A stretch of 64,000 nucleotides of DNA from Microbacterium oleivorans. GTDB taxonomy: Bacteria; Actinomycetota; Actinomycetes; Actinomycetales; Microbacteriaceae. This document shows, piece after piece, positions 1 to 8,713 of this stretch. The notes below the pieces were generated by a model. It saw only the letters and a list, made by a program, of their open reading frames with translations. It was not told the DNA's origin and ran no database searches. The stretch is from positions 1,550,001 through 1,614,000 of the forward strand of contig NZ_CP058316.1 in assembly GCF_013389665.1 (NCBI RefSeq). Reading direction: 5' to 3'. Numbering within the stretch: the first letter of the stretch is position 1; the number at the start of each line of letters is the position of its first letter. Position numbers and translations under genes: made by a program.

Positions 1-361
1 CGACGCCTTCCTCGGCGGCACCCGCACTCGTGTAGATCGCGACCAGCGCGGTTTCACCCGCCCGCGCGAATCCGGCGGTGTTCCGCTCGTCCACCACCGC
101 GCTGCCCGAGAAGGCCATCTCGGTGGGCGTGAACCGGATCGCCACGTCACGCTCGTGCCAGGTCACCAGATCCGTCGAGGTCGCGTGCCCCCACGAGATG
201 TTGCCCCACGTGCTTCCGCACGGGTTGGTCTGGAAGAAGAGGTGATACGTCCCCTCGTGGTAGAGCAGTCCGTTCGGGTCGTTGAGCCAGGAGTCGTTCG
301 CGGTGAAGTGCGCGACCGGGCGGAGGTCGACGGCGGATGCTGCGGTCGGGAGGGTATGCAA
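1..361 (-). CDS. Glycoside hydrolase family 32 (levanase/beta-fructosidase), C-terminus beyond window edge
   Basis: Hydrolyses terminal or internal beta-fructosyl bonds in fructans or sucrose-like sugars. The visible 120 residues hold the canonical GH32 signature WLNDPNGL (Asp is the catalytic nucleophile), then FFQTNP and GHATSTDLVTW, all from the first beta-propeller blade. The start is a TTG at 361 preceded by AGGAG at about 6 nt; no ATG fits. It is the last visible gene of the transporter/LacI operon, about 90 nt downstream of the binding-protein gene. No secretion signal is seen, so an intracellular enzyme acting on imported fructo-oligosaccharides is likely. Family assignment is firm; exact substrate unknown. 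Confidence 0.9.
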   Translation of the reverse strand, partial: MHTLPTAASAVDLRPVAHFTANDSWLNDPNGLLYHEGTYHLFFQTNPCGSTWGNISWGHATSTDLVTWHERDVAIRFTPTEMAFSGSAVVDERNTAGFARAGETALVAIYTSAGAAEEGV

Positions 362-448
362 AGGGTCTCCTGAGGGGATGGTGGCTCACAGTGGCCGGAC
401 GGGATGAGAGGGCGGGCGGCGGTCGACGCTCCCCGCCCTCTCGGGTGG

Positions 449-2062
449 TCAGTCGCTCGTTTCGAGGAAGCGGTCGTATGCCTGCTGATAGGTGGCGACG
501 ACGTCGTCGATGCCCAGATCCCTCAGCTGTGCGACGTACGCGTCCCACTCGTCGTCGACGTTCGCGTTCACGACCCACGACGCGAACTTCTCCTTGACGA
601 GCGTGTTGATGTCGGTGTTGGCGAATGACACGACGTCGAGCTCCTCGTTCGAGAGGAGAACCGGGGGGTAGGCGTCGTTGGCCTGGAACGGTTCGTAGTA
701 CTCGGCCACGAGGTCCTGGCGCTCCTTCGCGCGCGGCTCCGGAGCCACGACGTTCTCGAAGTCCTCGGCCGTGATGATCCGCGGGCCGTTGGGGGCGACG
801 CTCTGGCGGCGCTCACCCTCCGACTCGCCGGGCCCGACCGGGATCTGAACGAGAACACCGTTCGCGTCCTCCTCGAGAGTGGTGCCGATGGGCCCCCAGC
901 TCGACTGCGCCGACATGACGGGATCGAGCAGACGATCAGCCCACCGCATGGTCGCGGCCGGGTACTCGTTCGCGCGGGTGATGGCCATCGCGCCGCGGCT
1001 CACGTCGGGGTAGTTCGAGGCGCTTGCGCGCTTCTCGCCGTCGCTTCCCTCCAGGATGCCCACGAGGGCGTAGTCGTCGACCCGGTCGGCGCCCACCATC
1101 TCCTTCAGCTCCCACCAGAAGAACGAGCCGAGGATCGGGGTCTCGGACTTGCCCTTGGACAGGTAGGCGACGTCGTCCTGCGAGAACGACTCCGGGTCGA
1201 TCAGTCCGTCCGCGTACCATTCGCCCAGTGCCGCCACGCCGGCCTTGTACTCCTCGGTGTCGGCGGTGAACTCCACCTCGCCGTCACGCACGATGCGGTG
1301 ATCGTTGTTCTCGGGCTGCCCCCCGAGCGCGGCGATGAGGTCGTGCGGGTTGGCGCAGAACGAGTCGGTGCGGAAGGACAGCGGGATCTCGTCTGCGACC
1401 CCGTTCCCGTTCGGGTCTTCGGTCTTGAAGGCCTGCAGCGCCGCGTGGTACTCCTCCACGGTGGTGGGGATCGGCAGTCCGACGGCATCCAGCCAGGACG
1501 TGTTGATGTACAGGAAGTTCGGATACGTCACGATGCCCAGCTCCTCGACGGAGGGCAGTGTGTAGATGTGCCCGTCGGAGGCGGTCAGGGCCGCCCGGAT
1601 GTCGGGCCGCTGCTCGAGGATCGCGCTCAGGGTCGGCGCGTGTTCCTCGATCAGGTCCTCCAGGGGAAGCAGGGTCCCGTTCTCACCGTTCTCGATGATC
1701 TCCGCATCCGTCAGCCCGGTGTTGAACAGCACGTCCGGAAGGTCCCCGCTGGCGAGCATGAGGTTCTTCTTCTCGGCGTACACCTGATCGGGCAGGTTCT
1801 CCCACGTGATCGCGATGTTGGTGTCGGCCTCCCACTGCTGCACCAGCTCCATCGTGGAGTAGTCCGGGGCCAGCGGCGCCTTGACTCCGCCGAAGGTGAG
1901 GGTCAGCTTGTCGTCGACGATGGGCAGCCCTTCGGCGTTGAATCCGAAATCGGCTGACTTGTCGGTCAGCTCGGTGTCACCGGCGCCGCCGGTGCAGCCG
2001 GCGAGGAGCACGGCACTCGTGACGGCGACGGCCGACGCGGTCAGGAAACGACTGTGTTTCAT
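449..2062 (-). CDS. Extracellular solute-binding lipoprotein of a sugar ABC transporter (LplA-like)
   Basis: Substrate-capturing component of a CUT1 carbohydrate importer, anchored outside the membrane by a lipid. The 537-residue protein starts at an ATG (2062) preceded by AAAGAAG; an upstream in-frame start would place residues before the signal peptide. A short MKHSRF n-region, hydrophobic segment and lipobox LAGC (about residue 22) mark a lipoprotein. Its length and the two downstream-style permeases beside it match the LplA-LplB-LplC type used for complex oligosaccharides. Neighbouring GH32 genes suggest that a fructo-oligosaccharide is the ligand (inference). Confidence 0.88.
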   Translation of the reverse strand: MKHSRFLTASAVAVTSAVLLAGCTGGAGDTELTDKSADFGFNAEGLPIVDDKLTLTFGGVKAPLAPDYSTMELVQQWEADTNIAITWENLPDQVYAEKKNLMLASGDLPDVLFNTGLTDAEIIENGENGTLLPLEDLIEEHAPTLSAILEQRPDIRAALTASDGHIYTLPSVEELGIVTYPNFLYINTSWLDAVGLPIPTTVEEYHAALQAFKTEDPNGNGVADEIPLSFRTDSFCANPHDLIAALGGQPENNDHRIVRDGEVEFTADTEEYKAGVAALGEWYADGLIDPESFSQDDVAYLSKGKSETPILGSFFWWELKEMVGADRVDDYALVGILEGSDGEKRASASNYPDVSRGAMAITRANEYPAATMRWADRLLDPVMSAQSSWGPIGTTLEEDANGVLVQIPVGPGESEGERRQSVAPNGPRIITAEDFENVVAPEPRAKERQDLVAEYYEPFQANDAYPPVLLSNEELDVVSFANTDINTLVKEKFASWVVNANVDDEWDAYVAQLRDLGIDDVVATYQQAYDRFLETSD

Positions 2063-2120
2063 GGTCTTCTTTCGTTGTGGTTGCGGATGGGTGAGGATCA
2101 CGAGGCGACCGGCGGTGCGG

Positions 2121-3098
2121 TCAGCTCTTCACCGCGCCGAGGAGCGCGCCCTTGGTGAAGTGCTTCTGCATGAACGGCAGCACGATGAGGAGGGGGACCG
2201 TGGAGACGACGATCATTCCGTACTTGATCAGCTCGCCCAGACGCTGCGCGGCCGCGTAGGAATCGAGCGCCCCCGTGCCCCCGGCGGCGGACACCTCCGA
2301 CTGGATGAGGACATTGCGCAGGACCAGCTGCAGCGGGTACTTGCTCTCGTCGTTGAGGAAGATGAGCGCGTCGAAGAAGGCGTTCCAGTTGGCGACGAGG
2401 TGGATCATGATCATCAGGAAGATCAGCGGCTTCGACAGCGGGAGCACGATCTGCAGGAAGAACCGGAAGTCGTTGGCGCCGTCCAGCTGTGCCGCCTCCC
2501 TCAACTCCGCAGGCACGTTGTTCTCGAAGAAGGCGCGCGCGATGATCAGGTTCCACACGCCGATGGCGCCGGGGAGGACCACCGCCCAGATGGTGTCGAG
2601 CATCCCCAGGTCGCGCACCACGAGGTACCGGGCGATCAGGCCGCCGTCGATGAACATCGTGATGATGAACAACAGCATGAAGAACGTCCGGCCGAAGAGG
2701 TCCTTGCGCGAGAGCGCGTACGCCGCGCACAGGATCGCCACGACGCTGATCGCCGTGCCCACGACGGTGTAGAGGATCGAGTTGCCGAAAGCCCGGACGA
2801 TGGTGGCGTCCGAGAAGATGCGGGCATACCCCTCCAGCGTGAAGCCGCGGGGCCACAGCCACACGTTCCCGTTCAGGATCTCGGAGGGCTCGCTGACCGA
2901 GGCGATCAGGATGAAGTACAGCGGGTAGAGGATCGCGACGATCGCGACGAGGAGCATTCCGACGGCGACGACGTTGAAGGCGGGGTCGGCGACGCGATCG
3001 GTCCAGCGGCGCGCGGCCGCGGCGGGCGGCGCGGCTTTCGGCCGGCGCGGGGAGGGAGGAGCCGTCGCGGTGCGCGGCGTCGGGGCGATGTCGGTCAT
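2121..3098 (-). CDS. Carbohydrate ABC transporter permease (LplC/MalG-like)
   Basis: Inner-membrane subunit of the sugar importer. It has 325 residues, a proline/alanine-rich cytoplasmic N-terminus of about 35 residues and six predicted hydrophobic segments. The EAA loop that docks the ATPase is visible as REAAQLDGAND followed by FFLQIVLPL at about residues 195-225. The start lies 7 nt after the stop of the partner permease, so the two are co-translated. No ATPase gene is present in the locus; CUT1 importers of actinobacteria commonly share a MsiK-type ATPase encoded elsewhere (general knowledge, not seen here). Confidence 0.9.
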   Translation of the reverse strand: MTDIAPTPRTATAPPSPRRPKAAPPAAAARRWTDRVADPAFNVVAVGMLLVAIVAILYPLYFILIASVSEPSEILNGNVWLWPRGFTLEGYARIFSDATIVRAFGNSILYTVVGTAISVVAILCAAYALSRKDLFGRTFFMLLFIITMFIDGGLIARYLVVRDLGMLDTIWAVVLPGAIGVWNLIIARAFFENNVPAELREAAQLDGANDFRFFLQIVLPLSKPLIFLMIMIHLVANWNAFFDALIFLNDESKYPLQLVLRNVLIQSEVSAAGGTGALDSYAAAQRLGELIKYGMIVVSTVPLLIVLPFMQKHFTKGALLGAVKS

Positions 3099-3105
3099 GA
3101 TGCCC

Positions 3106-4071
3106 TCACCAGAGAGTCGATTGTCCGGCCCGCTTCGCGACCCAGTTGAAGGTCATCAGCAGGATGAAGTTGATCAGGGAGTTGAACAGACCGATCGCCG
3201 CCGAGTAGCTGAACTGCGCCTGCTGCAGGCCGATCTTGTACACGTAGGTCTGGATGACCTCGGATGTGGAGAGGTTCAGGTCGGTCTGCATGAGCAGGAC
3301 CTTCTCGAAACCGAGGTTGAAGAGGTTTCCGATGGCAAGGATGAACAGGATCGTGATCACGGGCATGATCCCGGGGATGTCGATGTGCCGGATCCGCTGC
3401 CACTTGTTGGCGCCGTCCACGCGCGCGGCCTCATGCAGCGCCGGATCGATGGCCGTCAGTGCCGCGAGGTAGACGATCATCGAGAACCCGGCGGTCTGCC
3501 AGATGTCCGAGCCGATGTACAGCGGACGGAACCATTCGGGCGATCCCATGAAGAAGACCGGGTCGCCTCCGAACGCGACGATGGCGTTGTTGATGATCCC
3601 CGCGCGCGGCGAGAACAGCAGGAAGATCATCCCGACGACGACCACGACCGAGATGAAGGACGGCGAGTAGAGGACGGTCTGCGTGAACTTCTTGAACCGC
3701 TCGCTCTGCAGCTGGTTGACGATGAGCGCGAGGATGATCGGCACCGGGAAGGCGATGAGCAGGCCGAGCGAGTTGACCGTGAGCGTGTTGGCGATGAGTC
3801 GTTCGAACTGGAAGGAGCCGACGAACCGCGCGAAGTGCTCGAGACCGACCCAGGGGCTCCCCGCGAATCCCGACGCCGGGTTGTAGTCGCGGAAGGCGAT
3901 CTGGGCGCCGTACATCGGCCAGTACTTGAAGACGACGACGTAGATCAGGGCGGGCGTCAGTAATACGTATAACTGCCAGGACCGCACGGCGCGACGGAAC
4001 ACAGCCTTCGGCCTCTTGTCCCGGGGACGAGCCGCCGCAGCGCTGGTGCGATCGGAGGTCTGTGTTGTCAT
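3106..4071 (-). CDS. Carbohydrate ABC transporter permease (LplB/MalF-like)
   Basis: Partner permease of the sugar importer. It has 321 residues with six hydrophobic segments; the EAA loop reads HEAARVDGANKWQ followed by HIDIPGI. Its ATG overlaps the stop of the LacI regulator gene upstream (ATGA, 4 bp), so regulator and transporter share one transcript. The 5' part of the coding sequence (3959-3974) contains a near-palindrome that matches the two intergenic operators of this locus, suggesting repression inside the gene as well. Family assignment is firm. Confidence 0.9.
   Translation of the reverse strand: MTTQTSDRTSAAAARPRDKRPKAVFRRAVRSWQLYVLLTPALIYVVVFKYWPMYGAQIAFRDYNPASGFAGSPWVGLEHFARFVGSFQFERLIANTLTVNSLGLLIAFPVPIILALIVNQLQSERFKKFTQTVLYSPSFISVVVVVGMIFLLFSPRAGIINNAIVAFGGDPVFFMGSPEWFRPLYIGSDIWQTAGFSMIVYLAALTAIDPALHEAARVDGANKWQRIRHIDIPGIMPVITILFILAIGNLFNLGFEKVLLMQTDLNLSTSEVIQTYVYKIGLQQAQFSYSAAIGLFNSLINFILLMTFNWVAKRAGQSTLW
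3959..3974. promoter_or_regulatory. Putative intragenic LacI-family operator
   Basis: AGTAATACGTATAACT is 14/16 symmetric about its centre and shares the half-site CGTATAAC with the sites at 5123-5138 and 7363-7378. It lies about 100 nt inside the first permease gene, downstream of the regulator gene. LacI-family repressors often bind palindromes with a central CG. Intragenic auxiliary operators that permit looping are known in other systems; function here is inferred. Confidence 0.55.
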
Positions 4072-5108
4072 GTGCGCTTCCTTGCTCTCGCCACGGATCC
4101 GCGCTGGATCAGCGAACAGTCGATCGCCGTCCGAGCGGGCATCTTCGACGAATCGGTCAGCAGAATCTCCAGCGCCCGACGCGCCATCGCCTCGTACGGG
4201 AGCTCCACCGTGGTCAATCCCGGGTCCAGGAACGGGGCCACCATCTCGTGATTGTCGAAACCCACGATGGAGCAGTCCCGGCCGGCGCGCAGTCCGAGCG
4301 ACTCGAGCGCACGGTACGCGCCCCAGGCGGTGCGGTCGTTACCGCAGAAGATGGCCGTCGGCGGATCGGACTCGGCGAGAAGCTCCAGCGTGAGAGCCAG
4401 GCCGTCCTCGACGACGCCGTCGCCGCTGCGGATCAGGGCCTCGTCCTGGGGCAGGCCAGCCTCGTCGAGAGCACGTCGATAGCCCGCGAGTCGGCCGATT
4501 CCGGCCGGCAGGTCGCTCCCGGGCGGCTGGATGTTGATCATCGCGATGCGGGAGTGACCCGCTTCCACGAGGTGGCGCGTCGCCGCGTACCCGCCGCCCT
4601 CCTCGTTCGGGAAGACGCTGGCGACGGTGCCCGCTCGATCCTGCGCGTTGACCACGACCGTGGGGATCTCGCTCAACCTGTCGGGGACGTCCACCAGGCG
4701 GTGGTACATCGACGCGTACACGACGCCTTTGACGCGGTACGACAGCATCATGTCGAGCGCGGCGGCTTCGAGGTCCGGCTCGTTGAAGGTGTCGACGCTG
4801 AGGATGACGTTGCCCGTCTCCCACGCGTGATGCTGTGCGCCCTTCAGGAGCCGGCCGGCGAAGGGCGAGCTCGCCACCTCGTCGGAGATGAAGCCGATCA
4901 TCTCGGACTCACCACTGCGCAACGACTTCGCGAAGGCGTTCGTGCGGTAGCCCAGCTCCTCCACAGCCGCCATGACCCGCTCACGGGTGGCATCGTTGAC
5001 GCGCGTTCCGCCGACGTTGTTGAGCACAAGCGAGACGGTGGCCTGCGACACCCCGGCACGATCGGCCACCTGCCACATCGTCGCCGTGTTTCCCGCTTTG
5101 CGCGCCAT
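4068..5108 (-). CDS. LacI-family transcriptional repressor (fructan locus)
   Basis: 346 residues. The N-terminal helix-turn-helix reads VADRAGVSQATVSLVLNN (about residues 12-30), followed by a periplasmic-binding-protein-like ligand domain. The ATG at 5108 is preferred: upstream in-frame codons run through the operator and the 3' end of the next gene and precede any conserved sequence. It sits between the GH32 gene upstream and the transporter genes downstream, with an operator 15 nt before its start. Autoregulation and control of the sugar genes are therefore likely. The effector is unknown, probably a fructose-containing sugar. Confidence 0.9.
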   Translation of the reverse strand: MARKAGNTATMWQVADRAGVSQATVSLVLNNVGGTRVNDATRERVMAAVEELGYRTNAFAKSLRSGESEMIGFISDEVASSPFAGRLLKGAQHHAWETGNVILSVDTFNEPDLEAAALDMMLSYRVKGVVYASMYHRLVDVPDRLSEIPTVVVNAQDRAGTVASVFPNEEGGGYAATRHLVEAGHSRIAMINIQPPGSDLPAGIGRLAGYRRALDEAGLPQDEALIRSGDGVVEDGLALTLELLAESDPPTAIFCGNDRTAWGAYRALESLGLRAGRDCSIVGFDNHEMVAPFLDPGLTTVELPYEAMARRALEILLTDSSKMPARTAIDCSLIQRGSVARARKRT

Positions 5109-5122
5109 TGCCCTCGTCCTCG

Positions 5123-5138
5123 AGTTATTCGTATAACT
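5123..5138. promoter_or_regulatory. Putative LacI-family operator upstream of the regulator gene
   Basis: AGTTATTCGTATAACT is an imperfect palindrome around TCGT, with arms AGTTAT/ATAACT. It overlaps the stop codon of the upstream GH32 gene and lies 15 nt before the lacI start, a position suited to autorepression of the lacI-permease-permease-binding protein-GH32 transcript. The same half-site recurs at 7363 and 3959. Confidence 0.7.
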
Positions 5139-7338
5139 ACCGTACACGTCGCGGCTCTTCGCGCGCAACGGGCGGCATGGAGGACGGTGCGGCGGCACCC
5201 TCGGCCGCGCGGTCGAAGGCATGACCGAGGACGTGGATCTCCAGACGCTCGACGCGCGCCGCCGGAGCAAGACGCAGCCGCACCCCGTCGGCGTCGCCCG
5301 AGACGGGGTACGCACGCGTCGTCATCGACACGCGGTCGTCGATGTACATCTCGATCATCGAGCCGTCGATGACGATCCGTGCATGCACGGCCGGACGACG
5401 CCGCCGCGCGAGGCTGCGCCGCGCTTCGGTGTGCTCGTCGGCGAGGCTGCTGCGAGTCCGATCCACCCACACCGCCGTGTCGGAGACCCCCAGGACGGTG
5501 GCCTCCCGCCCGTCCGCGCTGCGAAGCACGTCGATCTCGAATCCGCCGCCGACGACATCGAGCTCGATGTCCAGGTGCCGGCCGCGTGCCAGGTCGTGGT
5601 CGGCGCCCGGCTCGCGTCGCTCGCGGCGCAGGGACGCGAGTTCGGCCACAGGCTTCACTCCGATCTCGCCGTCGGCGTGAAGCCCCAGCTGCAACGGCCA
5701 TCCGGCGTTGTGCGCCCAGCCGGAATCGGCGAGCTCCGTCATGCTGCGCTTGTCCTGAGTGATGCTCCACAGCACGGCGCGACCGTCCTCGAGCACGGTC
5801 CCACTCGGCCCGGTCAGGTGGCCGCCCCCGTCGAACTCCCGCGGTTCATCGTGGTCCGGTTCGAAGACCCCCGCCGCCGCATCCCAGACGCCGACCCAGT
5901 GCCACACGTGCTGGAGGTGGTGCTCGTTCGGACCGGCCCACCACGGTGCCACGAACAGAGCGTGTCGCGCCCGACCGTCGACTCCCACCCCGATGGGCAG
6001 CAGAACGGGCAGCTCCCACATGACCCCGGTCGCGGGGAACGCGCTCACGTCGCCCACGAGAAGCGGCGGCCGCTGCTCCCACCGCGTCCCGTCGGAGGAT
6101 GCGAACAGGAGCGCCACCCCGCCGACACCCGAGAGCCCGGCGCCCACGGTCAAGAACCAGCGCTCCCCCTCGCGCCAGACGAACGGGTCGCGGAACTGAC
6201 CGGGGATCAGCGGCTCCCTCCTGCCCGGGACCGAGTCGGGCATGCTCAGCACGGCGTGCCGATCCGCGTCCCAACCGCGACCGCGCGGCCGAGCCACGGC
6301 GATCGACTGATCCGGGGATCGCGACATATCGCCCGCCGTGAAGAAGAGCAGATGCTCGCCGCCCGCGCCGCGAACCGAACTCCCGCTCCAGATGCCGTGA
6401 GGCGCCACGGTGGTATCCGCGGGCGCGAGCGCCATCGGCTCATCCCGCCAATGGGCGAGATCAGTGCTCACCGCGTGCCCCCACGCGATGTCGCCCCAGT
6501 AGGGGCCCGTCGGATTGTGCTGCCAGAAGATGTGATGCACACCGCCGATCTGAATGGCCGCATGCGGCTCGTTCATCCAGCCCTGCGCGGCTGTCACGTG
6601 CGCGATCGGCCGATAGGGGTCGGCCCCGTAGCGTGACCGATCCGGGTCCGTGTCGACATCCCCGCCGACGACGGCCGTATCCGGCGGCCCCGGGAAGTTC
6701 GAGTCCGTCACGTCCGAGGAGATCATCTCGACAGTCGCGCGCGCGAGCGCGCCGTTGGCCACGGCGGTGCGCACGACCCCGGCGATGCGCGGCGCGTCCG
6801 CCGAGCGCCCGACGAGGATGACGGGCGGAACCGTCACCGCGGCCACTGCTGTCGCCCACACCCCGGCCGGGCGGCCGTCGAGATACAGGTGCACCGCGCC
6901 GTCCAGGACGAGGAGCTCAAGGTAGTGCCACCGGTCCCGTTCGAGTCGCAGCTCACCGACGAACAGCTCCCCTGCCACGGCGCCCGCGACATGACCTGTA
7001 CAGGAATGACCGAGGGCCACCCCTCCGGCCCCGTCCGTCGCATCGATGAGCGCCGTGAAGCCGCGCGCGTCGCCCCCGGCGATCGCGCGCGGCGCGAACC
7101 AGGTCGACAGTCGCACGTTCACGTCTTCGCGTGCGCGTCCGCGGCGCTCGACCCATGTCGTCCAGCCGTCGAGGTAGAGGGCTTCCTGGCCCGCCGCGGG
7201 GCCGCGCCGCGGCGATCGCAGTACGGCTTGCTGGGGTGCAGCCGCGTCGACGACGATCGTCGTCGTCCCGCCTGATACATCGGTGGCCTTCAGTGGATCG
7301 CCCGCGAACATCAGGTCGAAGATCATGCAGTGCCCCAT
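5137..7338 (-). CDS. GH32-family enzyme with N-terminal LamG-like domain and atypical nucleophile motif
   Basis: 733 residues if the first ATG (7338) is used; a second ATG at 7326 gives 729 and cannot be excluded. Residues about 20-205 look like a concanavalin/LamG-type beta-sandwich, 245-560 like the GH32 five-bladed propeller, and the rest like the GH32 C-terminal beta-sandwich. The catalytic block reads GWMNEPHA (Glu257), where canonical GH32 has WMNDPNG. The stabilising motif FRDPF (Asp384) and a Glu in VMWELP (Glu442) are kept. NEPH-type variants exist in the family as I recall. No secretion signal is evident. Fructosidase activity is likely; mechanism and substrate are uncertain. Confidence 0.82.
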   Translation of the reverse strand: MGHCMIFDLMFAGDPLKATDVSGGTTTIVVDAAAPQQAVLRSPRRGPAAGQEALYLDGWTTWVERRGRAREDVNVRLSTWFAPRAIAGGDARGFTALIDATDGAGGVALGHSCTGHVAGAVAGELFVGELRLERDRWHYLELLVLDGAVHLYLDGRPAGVWATAVAAVTVPPVILVGRSADAPRIAGVVRTAVANGALARATVEMISSDVTDSNFPGPPDTAVVGGDVDTDPDRSRYGADPYRPIAHVTAAQGWMNEPHAAIQIGGVHHIFWQHNPTGPYWGDIAWGHAVSTDLAHWRDEPMALAPADTTVAPHGIWSGSSVRGAGGEHLLFFTAGDMSRSPDQSIAVARPRGRGWDADRHAVLSMPDSVPGRREPLIPGQFRDPFVWREGERWFLTVGAGLSGVGGVALLFASSDGTRWEQRPPLLVGDVSAFPATGVMWELPVLLPIGVGVDGRARHALFVAPWWAGPNEHHLQHVWHWVGVWDAAAGVFEPDHDEPREFDGGGHLTGPSGTVLEDGRAVLWSITQDKRSMTELADSGWAHNAGWPLQLGLHADGEIGVKPVAELASLRRERREPGADHDLARGRHLDIELDVVGGGFEIDVLRSADGREATVLGVSDTAVWVDRTRSSLADEHTEARRSLARRRRPAVHARIVIDGSMIEMYIDDRVSMTTRAYPVSGDADGVRLRLAPAARVERLEIHVLGHAFDRAAEGAAAPSSMPPVAREEPRRVR

Positions 7339-7362
7339 CCGGTCGCCACCCCTGCGTGGCCA

Positions 7363-7378
7363 GGTTAATCGTATAACC
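7363..7378. promoter_or_regulatory. Putative LacI-family operator upstream of the second GH32 gene
   Basis: GGTTAATCGTATAACC is an inverted repeat with arms GGTTA/TAACC, 25-37 nt before the GH32 start codon depending on the start chosen. With the sites at 5123 and 3959 it defines the consensus RGTTAWWCGTATAACY. The remaining 7379-7509 stretch shows nothing else convincing. Confidence 0.7.
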
Positions 7379-7509
7379 AGACTATAGGGCGGCCCGCGGC
7401 GCAGTTCAAGGTCTCGACTGACCGCCTGCGCCGACTCTTCGGCGAGTCCCCCCGAGCGAACGTGTCGGCGCGTCGGTTCTGACGCGACCCACGGGGCGGC
7501 ACCCGTGCC

Positions 7510-8130
7510 TCAGCTTCCGTCGCGGGTGTCGCCGAGCAGTCCGTGGCTCAGGCGGATGTCGCTGAAGACCGCGTCGCACCGGTCGCCGAGCGGCGCTTGG
7601 CTGAGGAAGCCCACGTACGTCGTTCCGGACGCGACCGGCAGACGGAACAGGCGTACGAAGCTCCACCGCTCCCCGTCGGGCGAGGAGTGGAAGGCCCACG
7701 CATCGTCGCCGAGGAAGGCGACCCGCAGATGGATGCTCGTGCCGGTGACGAGGTGGGAGTTGACGTCGTCGGAGTACGTGTTCGTCACGACGCTGACGAC
7801 CATCGTGTCGCCCTCCGGAGAGTTCTCGAAGCAGACCTTGGCCCAGTGATCCCGATCCGACCAGATCGAGAGGGCACCGGCGTCGAAGGTGGAGCGTACG
7901 CCCGTGATGGACACCTTCGCCGAGAGCATGAACGGCCGGGACGGCGCCACGAAGGCCAGACTCGCCGCCCGATGCTGCTGCGCCCCGCCCGTCGCGTCGT
8001 TGGTCCAGTCGGCGCCGGGGGCGCTGCGGAGAGTGAGCGTCTGCGTCGACGGCTCCACCGTCGCGTCACCGTCGACGGGGACCCACGACAGGGCGGGGAG
8101 GGCATCGAGCACGAGGCGAGGACGGGTCAT
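7510..8130 (-). CDS. DUF1349 domain protein
   Basis: 206 residues forming one predicted concanavalin-like beta-sandwich of the DUF1349 type. Recognisable blocks are WTNDATGG, AGALSIWSDRDHWAKVCFE, SYVGF-like TTYVGFLSQAPLGD and the terminal AVFSDIRL. There is no signal peptide or membrane segment, so it is cytoplasmic. DUF1349 proteins often accompany sugar-utilisation genes and probably bind or trim carbohydrates, but no activity is established for this one. It lies between the amine-oxidase/peptide operon and the fructan locus, 33 nt after the membrane-protein gene, so it could be read with either. Confidence 0.82.
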   Translation of the reverse strand: MTRPRLVLDALPALSWVPVDGDATVEPSTQTLTLRSAPGADWTNDATGGAQQHRAASLAFVAPSRPFMLSAKVSITGVRSTFDAGALSIWSDRDHWAKVCFENSPEGDTMVVSVVTNTYSDDVNSHLVTGTSIHLRVAFLGDDAWAFHSSPDGERWSFVRLFRLPVASGTTYVGFLSQAPLGDRCDAVFSDIRLSHGLLGDTRDGS

Positions 8131-8163
8131 GACCCCATCCTCTCGTCATCGCTGCGAGCCCGC

Positions 8164-8709
8164 TCACACAGCGACGACGGCCGCCAGCATCGTCACCACC
8201 GAGACGACCATGGCGACAGCGTGCACACGGTGCAGAGGATGCGCCATCGCTCGGAGGTGACGCATGGTCGTCGCGACGTAACCGACCACGAGCGCACCGA
8301 CAGCCACGCTGAGCACTCCACCGGACATGTGACCGTGTGCACCCGGATCCGACGCGCCGGGGCCGGGGAAGGTCATGACGCTCATCAGCGCCGCCATCAC
8401 GATCAGCCCGAGCGCGACGTGCACGCCCAGCGGGCAAGCCGGCCCCCGCGAACCCCCCGCGGGGCGGCCGGCGCCGGCCGCGGCGCCCCGCCGGACGATC
8501 ACCGCGAGCACGAGCGCGAGCACGACCTGGACGGCGGCCCACCAGATCGTCGACCCCGAGCCCGACACGACACCGTCGATCATCGCGGCCGACATCGCGA
8601 CCGAACCGCCGATCGCCCCGGCGTGCGCCCAGCGCGGACGCAGCGCGAGGGCGAGCGTGCCCGCGAGCGCCGCGGCGAGCGCCGTCGCGTGCAGGAGGAT
8701 CGACAGCAT
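8164..8709 (-). CDS. Polytopic membrane protein of unknown function
   Basis: 181 residues with five or six hydrophobic segments (about residues 1-22, 28-50, 55-75, 95-115, 128-150 and 158-180), several small residues, and a His-rich patch GAHGHMSGG between the last segments. Arg clusters between segments suggest orientation by the positive-inside rule. It follows the C45 peptidase gene by 4 nt, so it is surely in that operon. No family is recognised; a role in export or in tolerating the operon's substrate is only a guess. Confidence 0.7.
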   Translation of the reverse strand: MLSILLHATALAAALAGTLALALRPRWAHAGAIGGSVAMSAAMIDGVVSGSGSTIWWAAVQVVLALVLAVIVRRGAAAGAGRPAGGSRGPACPLGVHVALGLIVMAALMSVMTFPGPGASDPGAHGHMSGGVLSVAVGALVVGYVATTMRHLRAMAHPLHRVHAVAMVVSVVTMLAAVVAV

Positions 8710-8713
8710 CCGG

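Noticed and set aside
4068..5315. Longer start for the first LacI regulator (5315)
   Set aside because: The extra 69 residues would be encoded by the operator and the 3' end of the GH32 gene and lack family similarity; ATG 5108 directly precedes the HTH.
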